From positions 26,545,148 to 26,609,147 of the forward strand of contig NC_090706.1 of NCBI RefSeq assembly GCF_040954835.1: DNA of 64,000 nt. The letters run 5' to 3'. The notes beneath the pieces were generated by a model, which saw nothing but the letters and a program-made list of their open reading frames with translations, did no database searches and was not told the DNA's origin. This DNA comes from Lepisosteus oculatus (lineage: Eukaryota; Chordata; Actinopteri; Semionotiformes; Lepisosteidae). A program made the translations under genes and the position numbers. Shown piece by piece: positions 12,008 through 22,100 of the stretch (positions are counted from its first letter, which is position 1; every line of letters begins with the position of its first letter).

Positions 12008-15000
12008 TTATACCCGTGAATTTCACTTTTAGGGTTAAGAGCTTCTGTGCCATAGATTGGTGAATGATTTTGCTTATTCTTATAAGAATCCAATCAGCTA
12101 ATTTCTTTTTTTTATATCAATGTTTTGTGCTACATTCCTTAAGTGTCTGTGGTTTTCACTTTGCATCTTAACATAGCAGGAGATAGTTGCTTTCTTCATC
12201 AACAGCACATTTTCTCCCTCTGTTTCAAAGTGATGATTACAACTACAACCATTCCATGGTTAACAATTAGCATTTAATTATCTAAATTAAATGTCTTTTG
12301 TTAAATTACATCTTATACATACTTATACATGACAATTCAGAATACAGATATGAAGTGCACTTTAGTTCAATCACAGTAACTGTTACTGATATTTAATTTA
12401 TTAATTAGATATGTGCTTTTTATTAGGCTGCCTTGCAGTGAAAAAACACTGTTAGTCACATTAAAGATGTGTGGTAATGGATTGTTTTTTTTTGCCTCAT
12501 CCTATATTCAGAGGCTATCTGATATTCTAATACTTTAATTTTCCTTTACTAAGCAAGTTAGTTTCAACTCCAAATGTATGTTTTATCCAAATAGTTCTCT
12601 GTAATGTTGTTTTCTGTATTTCACAAATTTATTTTGACTGACATTTTTTGGATTAAAAAAGTATTTCAATTTAATTACGTTTCTTATCTGCAGTAAAGTA
12701 AGCAGACTGCATCGTGTTATAAATATTCATGTGTAGTTCTCTTTAACATCCTTCTATTCACCTGTTTGCGGAAGGTGAAGATAGGGAAAGAGCCTGAAAT
12801 GTTGTAATATTTTTTCTGAGTGGCATTTCAACTACATATCACTTTGCTACCTTCTGGCTAATCAGTATAAGTAAGTGAAGTATTTGTAATGGAAAATAAT
12901 AGAGCTTTTGTAACACAGAGGCATTTGGGTACAGTGCTGTGTATCACCAATTGTACTCAGTCAACATAAGTCTATTAATGCTACCTGGGAGAATTCACAA
13001 CTATGTGAAAAAACTTACTATACAAAAATATACCAATATGATTGTTTTACAATTGTACAAATTTTCTGTTTCTTCTTAATCTGCATGGTAAACTACATTT
13101 TGATATGTCAGCCTTTTGTCCTTATTGAAATAGACTTACAATGATCTCCTTTAAGATGTTGGTGGAAATAAACAGACTACTGATGTGTCAGTGCTTCACA
13201 ACATGCACAGCATTGAGAGAGTGTGCAGATACGCTTGGTTGGTTCCCAGGAAGGAAAGTGTGCCATGCAATACTATAGCTCACATGGCAACTTGCCTTGG
13301 GAATCCTTCAACAATTGCCTGTCCGCTTAGAAATTCGTATCTCCAGCAGTATTTGTGGCCCTCATTTTCATGTGAATGTTCAAAAATATATCATTACAAT
13401 TTTTCTTATGGTAGTCACCCTGTTTTAAGAGATGGATTTGTTTCCATGGAGCCAATTCATCAAGATCAGTCAAGGTGTCATCTACAGTACCTCTGATTCA
13501 CACTGAAACATCTTTGACATCAACTATTTCAGACACATTAGAATCCAGTACTGTTAAGTGCTCACAGATACATTGATCTGTATCTGTTATTTAATCCATC
13601 AGCTGAATTCTCTTGATGCTTTGATGCCACTGTTGTGTTGTAAGTATCAAGGGGCACCTTGTTCTGTATCCTGAAAACAAATGGGTTTCAACATGGACAG
13701 TAGGCAGAGATTAATAAATGTGGCATGCACCAGCCTCTTATGGCCTCATTAAGTTTTATAACCTAACACAAAGATTTGGAAACATATCTTTTTGCAGCAG
13801 CATGAAATCACAATTGCTCTCTGTCCCATCAGAATAATTCACAGAAGTAAAAATAAACGCAGGGTATAGATTAGGAGAGAGTGTGTTAATTACATTTCTT
13901 GTGAGCCAATTCCAATAATTTGAAAGACCTTATCAGATTTTGCTTTTCTTGGCAATTGTACTGGGCCCTCTACATTCAACTAAACAATAATTAACACTTA
14001 ACTTTGATAACCCACTGTTCCCAAACTGTAATTATATTTTTTGATTCATTTGAAAGTAGTGTTGTGTAAGTCCTGTGAAATTAAAAATAGAGGCCCATTG
14101 ACGTTTCAGGAACAGTGTTACAGATATAGACATTGCTATTAATGTGGAGACAAAATGTGAGAAAATGTCCTCTCAAAGAAAGATAGTAACTCTAATGGAT
14201 AAGGTAGGGAAAATCCTTAAAATGCAATAAATCCTTTTTTAGAAACCAAATTACATCTTATTTAAATTAAAATACTCTCTGGGCAGATCTTAGAATAGTA
14301 AATAACAGAATAAAAGTCAATGGGAATTCCCCACAAAAATAGGAATACAAAGGTGTTTGTTTGTGACACTCTCTGAAGCTTCTAATATTTGGCTTCTTTG
14401 ACTCATTTCTCTCCAAACTGCCATAGATACAAAAGTATATTTAGAAAATAAATCTAAAAATATATGCATTATATTAATAAATACGGTACATAATAAATAA
14501 CTTTAAGTAGAGGATAATTCTTTGTTCCTTTGCAATATTCCATACATGATGACAGAGCTTCCCACTGGATCCTATTTATAAACTATTCAAAAAGCAAAAC
14601 TTACATACTGTAGTTAGATTCCATATAACATGCCAACATTTACTTATTTTAACTAAATTATGAAGAACCTCTCATGTTAGGGATCTTATATATTAGCATG
14701 GTTAAGTATTATTGACGTGCTGTACATGGTTTATGACACTGTTGTACATTTTGTACCTTGAAGCAAATCATAAATATGCCAGTATGTTCAAATCTCTATT
14801 TTTGTTACTATATTTTAAAGTGTTATGACCATCTTGTAAGCAAATATTGGTATAAAGCAAGTTACCACCACAGTTTCCAGAATCTCCAGCTTCCTGTTTT
14901 CAGCTCTAGAGAAGAACACACAGGAATTAACTGTCCAAAGATGTCAGATTAACAGCTTCACCATGTCTCAGAAGGGTATCGTTAAAAATCAGCAAAGAAA

Positions 15001-17074
15001 AATTATACAAAATGCATAGCATATTAAGTCACAGCTTTAGCGCTATTGTAATGTAGTTTTTATTCTTCACTGTTTCATTTTTTCCAATAGATTAGATTAA
15101 ATCATAGTAGATAAAATATGAATGCCCAGTGGATTGTTGTGACCTGAGCGACAAAAGTCACTAATCACAGTGAATTGGGCTATAAAGAACAAAGCCCTGA
15201 TTCATTGTCACTCGGTGACATTGTTATGCTATCTAAAAAACACTGATTTTTCACTCAGATTCTCTCCAAAAGCCTTAAGGAGACAAAGGTCCTAAGATCC
15301 TAAAATCCATCTGGATTTAAAGAAAAGTGCTTTTGTTAAACACAAAGGATTTTTATAAGTCAATGCGTAGAACTCCGGCACAGCTTACAGATTTGTCAAA
15401 AAAACAGGTCACATACCCTTTTCATTTCTCTGTGAGTAGTTTAGGTAAATTGCAATTTGCCGTCAAATACAAATTTATTTTTGTTCTCCATTTAAACATT
15501 CCAGGAGTAAATGTCAGTTATTAAGCTCTCTAGTTTTTAAAAAACAGAGTGTCTGGAGAGTTAGAATGTATTTTTGCAATGCAGTAAATGGTGCATTGCA
15601 ACATTTCACAGTACATAAGGGAGAATGGAATGAAGTGTCTTGCTGTTGCTAGGAAACACTTGTGGCTTCCCTAAAATCTCCCTGAAATACTAGTTCAGCA
15701 AGGTAGAAGAATGCCATTTTGTTCTCGAAGTATGTATGAAATACCTGATTTGTTCTGAATTTAAGGACATATTGGTATAAGGAGCTTTTGATTTAATGAA
15801 CACTTTTAAAAAAATTGCAAAAAAAAATAAATGTACAGTACTAGGTGAAAGCAAAGGTACATTTTCGATTCTTTACCATATGCTCTATCAATTCTATAGC
15901 GCTTAATCCCCGCAAAGATATTTGATTATCAAAGCTAAAGGCTCAAATCACTCTCACGCTCTGTGCTTCTGAACTTAAAACCACATTAAAATTCAGTTTC
16001 TGCAGCATTAACACTGTCACTGTGGATATCCTATTGAAGATCCTTGGTTTTTTAAACTAGAATGCTTGTCAGGCTCCCTGGTTTTAACTTTGAAAACTAC
16101 CTGAAAATGAATGACATTTTTATTCAAAGCTGCATTCACTGTAATTATTAGATCTCTGTACCACATAATTTTGATTTTGCTGCTACTCTTGATAAAATTA
16201 AATTGGGGGATTTATACTGCAGACATCCTAGAACATTGTGCATTCCACGCTCGACCCTGTATTGTGAGACAGAAGAGAAACACATCAGCACATTTATCAG
16301 CACATTTAATTTTTCTGTCAAGATTTGTCTGAACAGTGCATAATGCATGAGAGTTCAGAGGTTCAGAGATTGTGCTGGCATGTTTCACATGCTGATGAAA
16401 GAGATGAGACCTGTTTAGGAAGAGAAATTCACAGTGATATATCAGCAGTGGACACAGACCCAGTCCTTACTGGTGCAAAGAGAAAGGGATCTGGTGCCCA
16501 GGCCTGGAGAGCCGAGGGGTTTTCTTTTTCAAGCCCTTGTTCAATTGAATTAATTTAATTATATTTTGAAATGAATATTCCCTTGTGAGGGAGTGAGAGA
16601 CGGCTTTAAGAGAAAGCCACCTATTAGGGAGAGAAAATAAGTTTAATATAAGACACACCTGGCCTAACTGAAAAATTGGCATCCAGAGGGAGTGAGATTA
16701 TACATGAGGGAGAAGAAGAGATAGAATAGGTTCTGTGTGGAACTGGACACTAATTAAGAGCTGTATTTGGGCTGGAAGAAAGGAGAGTGGGAAATCCAGA
16801 TGATGATGAAGATGATGGTGGTGGCAGAAAATACTTGCCCAACAGACCCAAAGGTGAGGCAGAAAGGTCTGCCAGCAATTCTAGGTCATAGTAATTTGTT
16901 TGCAGGCTCAGGAGGGTTGGTGTGCAGTACCTAGGTGCAGCTCAACCAGGGTTGAAACGAGGTATTGGCACCTGTATGAGTAATGCATTGCAAGGTAGCA
17001 ATCCATCTTCTCCCCATAACTAAGAAGGGGGTGTAAATAGAACAGCTAAAGTTTTTAATACTGCAGATATTATT

Positions 17075-17153
17075 GGCTGACAGGTGTGCGATCTCAGAAA
17101 GTGTGAGAGTGAACAACAAACTGGCTGCTGTTTTGTCATAGGTACAAGTGGTG
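17075..17153 (+). repeat. Unclassified interspersed repeat, copy 1
   Basis: About 75-80 bases from CAGGTGTGCG to CAAGTGGTG align with 27028-27106 at roughly three-quarters identity, both on the + strand. The repeat has no recognised family features and its borders are unknown. Confidence 0.5.
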
Positions 17154-18950
17154 ATTAATGAAGACAGAGAGACATCCCTGGCCAAACAGGATCAGCTGGT
17201 GTAGAGAGATATGACAAGAGTGAATGATTGTTTGTGAACAGCATACCAAGGGAAAAAAGAAGTAAAAAGTTGACAGAGCAGAGCAGATTGAGTAGCTGAT
17301 TAGTGATCACGGAACTGAAGAACTATGATTGCATGACATGGAGTGGCTTAGATAGAATACTCTAATGCCTAATTAGATGAGTAATCAATTAGTGGTATTG
17401 AGATAAAGATCTGAGTGAGTGAAACTCCCAGGAAAAGAATGATGAAACACAAGATCATGTTGACATCTGAGAGGGTTAAGGGGAACAGGTTTAGGGTGCC
17501 AATCTGTTCACATATTCTTCCTCATGTGCATGTTGGTTATCTCACAATCCTTGCAAAAACAAGCAGTACAGGTGAAACTGTCTACATTAAATTGCTTCTC
17601 CCTATCAGGTCACCATGAAGAAGAAATTTGGGTGCCAAACCTTATCACTCTGCCATGCAGGAAACTCTGACACCTTGATGCTGTAAGCTTAGACTCAAGG
17701 GCAAGTTTTCTAAATCTTCTTAAACATGCAGGACTGAAGTTCTCCAGTACTAGGGATACCACATTCAAAACAAAATAAAACATTATTCACAAGCAGCCTA
17801 TCACTTTACTTAAAATGAATAATTGTACATCATACATTTTAAGTAACTTTTTTGTCTGTTTTTAATATTTTTTCTCTAATTAACACAACAGACATGTACT
17901 GACCCTTACAGTATGTAGTCTTCCAACATTACCAGATAAATAAAAATTTGCATCTTGTGTACAACATTTACATAGTGTTTTGTGTGTCTGTTTTGTGGGT
18001 GTTCTTGCGTGTTGTTGGTACAGATAACAGCAGTGCATTTTCAAGTGCTTTCGATGATTCATCGGTGATCTGTGGACAAGAAAAGAAAACAAGTTATTTT
18101 CCCCCACAGTGTATCATCATATAAAGCCTGTAATTAATAAAAATGTTTCCAAATTATAATATGGACAAGTGCACAAAATGTGCAAGGCTGAAAAGATGCC
18201 AGTGTTTTGAATTGTTTAGTCCAATTGTTGGACACATCTGTACAAGATATGAAAAGATACCAGGAACAGTCCCTGTTCTATACAGTGTGTCTCGTACGGT
18301 ATAGTGTTATGTTGTTTGTGATGGAATATTACCGTAAACAAGATTCATAAAAGAAAAGTTTAAAGCCATACTAGATCCTGTACTAAGTAAATATAAACAA
18401 ATTACTTTGGAAATTCACAAATACTGGAGCACAGTAAAAACTAAAAAATTTCAGTGTGAGAAACACAAGGCACTTTCCTTTGCTATTGAATTATGTCTGA
18501 AACACACTGTTTGTCCCCATTATTTAAAAATAACTCACAGTTGAAGGAACAGCCTACACTGTGAGACATGGGCCCAAGTATATGTATTTTATTGCCAATC
18601 TAAATGTTGACACACAGAAGAATATCCTACTGCCAGCACTTCATTTGTGACTTGAGCAGTGATTAAACAGCAGTCTCTTTGTGCCACCCTGAGAGTGCAG
18701 ATAGAATCGAATGGATTGGTAAGAGATACCGCTACATTGGTCTTTTTCTTCTTTTGATCTGTAATTTGAACTTGATCATATTTATTGCTTGAGATATATA
18801 ATTATAAAGGCTTTCCCTGCACCGTGTTTGTTCTGGTTTGCATGTTTTTAGATCTTTAATGCTAAATGTAATGATCTAGAGAAGGCCACGTACAGTACGT
18901 GCCCATTCATTGCAAACTATTTTTAAGAATGCCCGTTTTGTAAGGAAGTG

Positions 18951-18958
18951 TTATGTAA
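18951..18958 (+). promoter_or_regulatory. D-box / C-EBP-like site upstream of LECT2
   Basis: TTATGTAA is a perfect match to the PAR-bZIP D-box (TTAYGTAA), which C/EBP factors can also bind. It lies 129 bp upstream of the LECT2 start codon. LECT2 is a liver-secreted protein in vertebrates, so a liver bZIP site here is plausible. No TATA box could be assigned. Confidence 0.3.
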
Positions 18959-19086
18959 AACCATGTAAAGTGTTAAAGTGTAGGGAAGTGTGAAGAAGGG
19001 AAAAAGCAAATGTTAAAGGAGGTCATTGAAGAAAACTTGTTTTGTTCTGTTTTTCTGTTTAAGCATCCAATAAAGAAAAGGGGAGA

Positions 19087-19129
19087 ATGTCAGTAAAGAC
19101 ACCTTTTATCTCAGTGGTTCTTGCATGTT
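19087..19129 (+). CDS. lect2: LECT2 exon 1 (signal peptide start)
   Basis: Encodes 14 residues (MSVKTPFISVVLAC) and ends in phase 1 at the perfect donor T|GTAAGT. Joined to the next exon, the split codon becomes Trp and the hydrophobic core continues as WLLF, giving one continuous signal peptide. The exon was found by its fit to the downstream phase, not by similarity, so it is a little less certain than the others. Confidence 0.75.
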
Positions 19130-22100
19130 GTAAGTAAAGTTTCAAAGTATGTAAAAAAAAAACACTATATGAACTGTTACTTAACTTTATTTTTATGCAC
19201 ACCGATAATTTCAGGGGTCTGGGATAATAAAACAACAAAAAACATATTACCAAAGAAACAACTCTGATAAACCATGTATTTACATCACAGTTAATCATTA
19301 CAATATTAAAGCAAATGTGTAAATTATGTGCTTAACATGATTCACAGGTGGCGAAGACTATTTATTATTTTTGTTTCGGCATAGACCACTTGCATATCGC
19401 TAAACTTTGTCACCATTTCACAAGGTTCAGAAAATAATATTGCTGAGTTCCAGAGAGAATGCTGTACCACCATATAGACCTCACTGTCATTATTGAAGTC
19501 CATCTTTGAGCTGAACAGATAAAAATCGACTGGTACAGGATCTGAACTGTAATATCAAGGTCCTCAATGTTCTAAACTCTAGATCTTACTTTGTGTACAG
19601 CAGGTCCATGTTGCCGTGTTGCTTTTGTCTTTTGTCTCTAAGAGTTGCCTTGCTTTTTAGGGCAGCAGCCATATGGGTGATAGAAGTTTGCTATGGTCAT
19701 GGCTTCAGTGATGACATGACTTCAGAACTAACCAGCATCATGTTGTTATGAGTGCATAAATAACCTTGTGAAGTTGTGGCATAAGAGAGGAGGTGGGCAA
19801 AGGGACTGTGCTGAAATGTTTTACCCAGCAGTTAAACATATTTGATTAATAATTTACAAATTCACTAAACAAACTCTTCTGTGTGTGTATATACTGTACA
19901 ATGAGACAAACAGAAGATGTGGACTGAATCGTTGAGCTCTGAGAGAGAGATCACTGTGATACAGTATGTGAAACATTTGAGGCTTAATTAAATTTTGCCA
20001 GGAACATTCAAATGAATTGTCACTGGCCCAGAAAACATACACTTGTATATTCTTTATTTCAAACATTTGTTTTGCATTGTCATAATAATGCAACTGTAAA
20101 GTATGTGTTTACATATGGTAACAGCCTATCCCAGGCTGGTACAGGAAAACAGCAGTTTTTCTCAATTTTCTTTAACTTTTATAACTGCAATAAGAAGCTT
20201 CTGGAGCAATATTTGCCTAAATAAAACCTCTGACTCTGCCATAACAGAAGAATATTCCTATATTATATCTGTCAGGAGGGAGACAGAAGATCAGGATGCT
20301 TACTCCATTTTATTTCACTTATATTTCCTGATAAGCAGAGTGAGGTCACCTGCTGACATCAATTGGTTAGAATGTTTTTCTTTGCTAAAAGCTGCCACAA
20401 AAGTGTGCTTGGCATCCAGGGATACTGTCATTACAATTGTCCTCTAGTGAGAACTAACTCATTTCAATTAAGGTTACAGGCATTAATTTACAGGGGCTGC
20501 TAAGTGCAATGGCAATTAATTACCTGCCAGTGAAGGTGACTATAACTGTAACCACCACTCTGGCTGCTGTTGCAAAATATAATTACCCATAGAGAGGGAA
20601 ATGGACCACAAAACTGGTATTCAATGTCATGATTTTGATTTTGAACTCCATTAATATTTTGAAATCCAAACCATGCATAGTTACAGATATTATTATTACT
20701 AGTAGTATAATTGATATCCAGATGCATTTACTGTATAAGTATTAATACTACTGTACAGTACATTTGCCCTTACTCATTATTCTTCTTTGTTATAGGGCTC
20801 TTGTTTTGTCATGGTCTTGCCACTCCAAAGAGAGAGGCGAAGAAAGTGAAAAGCGATGTTGCCTGTAGCAGAATTGGAGGCATTTGTCAACGTTCCTCAT
20901 ACGTCTGCGCAGGGAGATACCTGAAGAGCAAGTGTGCAGGCCCTGCAACCCGTCAGTGCTGTCTGGAAGGTACAGTACCAGGCAATCTGACCCACCGGGA
21001 GCACTGTCACTGGAAATCGATAGAGCAGCTACACAGCAGCCAAAGAGACAGAAAGCAGTGTGGATGTTAGTAACCTGCCAAGAGCATCTCTTTTTAGCAG
21101 TTACAACATTCTAAGTCAATTATACAGAGCTATGCACACAACATATTATTCAAGCTTAGATCCCTATAATACCTGTCAATAAGAATCTGTTTGTGTGTTA
21201 TTGATGATGCTATAACGGGTTAAAAAAAGGACTACATCCCCATGACCCTTTGGGTTGGTTTAGGCTTTGATCAGGATTATGTTTTTGTTATCAACATCCA
21301 CTTGGACAACATTTGTTTTAAAGAATCTTCACCTCATATAATGTGGTGAGTCACAGTCTTATAAACCCGCTGGAGAGGAAAGAGGGATTAAAATAGCTTT
21401 AGATCTTTTTTTCTTTATAGTTATTAATAATTTCTACAGCACTTACTATACCTCTGCCATTGTTGAAAACATTGCTCTCTATTGCTTTCTGAGTCAATAC
21501 AGCTGTGGCTTTCTTTGTTTTTACATTTCACTCTTCCTTCTCCATCCCCTCTTCCAGATTCTGGGGCATGGGATGTTCTATGTTCTGGTCACCATTCGAA
21601 CAGAGTAAGGGGCTGTGACAAATTTGGCTGTGGACATTTCAATTCTAAAAGGTATCCTACTGGCAGTTATTTATTTCTACTGTGTGTTTCTCTAGAACCA
21701 AATCCAGTAGACACAACCTTAAACAGATTTTATACAGAAGGTATTTATGAGTAAAACCATTCTGAGAGGAAAAACAGCAAAGCCACAAGTGCAAGGATAT
21801 TATTTAACAAGTGCTATTTTTAGAATCCTCTGTCACCTCAGGCTTTCTCTAAATAGGTTACTGAAACCTGTTTTTACAGCAAAACCTACGCTCATTTAAA
21901 ACAAGACAGGATATCAATCGGCAAAAATATACCACCCTTTCAAATGTTCTTGTTTTAAAATGGAGAAGGAAATGCTATCTTTGTTATACACATCCTGGCC
22001 TAAAAAAAGTCCATGAGCCCCCAGTCAAGTGAATCATCTCTCAGTGGCAAGCAATATGTGGTTGACTTTATAAGCATGAAGCACACTTCCATCACCTTCC

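Larger units (their letters stand above)
3291..19086. other. Gene-free intergenic region left of LECT2
   Basis: About 15.8 kb of AT-rich DNA in which no recognisable exon, tRNA, rRNA or intact transposon was found on either strand. The open frames are short, lack family motifs and are not flanked by splice signals. Within it are a duplicated block (5733 and 6338), a CTCF-like site (11994), a short repeat shared with 27.0 kb (17075) and a D-box close to the LECT2 start. In mammals the neighbour on this side of LECT2 is TGFBI, but no FAS1-domain exon was seen here. Confidence 0.6.

Noticed and set aside
13185-13496. 103-codon open frame in the left intergenic region
   Set aside because: No recognisable domain, no signal peptide, no splice sites or repeat match.
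16501-16560. Weak similarity between 16501-16560 and 39733-39775
   Set aside because: The match is short and gapped, and could come from shared AATTAATT-rich composition.
20103-20447. 114-codon open frame just before the extra LECT2 exon, as a possible first exon
   Set aside because: No signal peptide and no donor in the needed phase; the 19087-19129 exon fits both.
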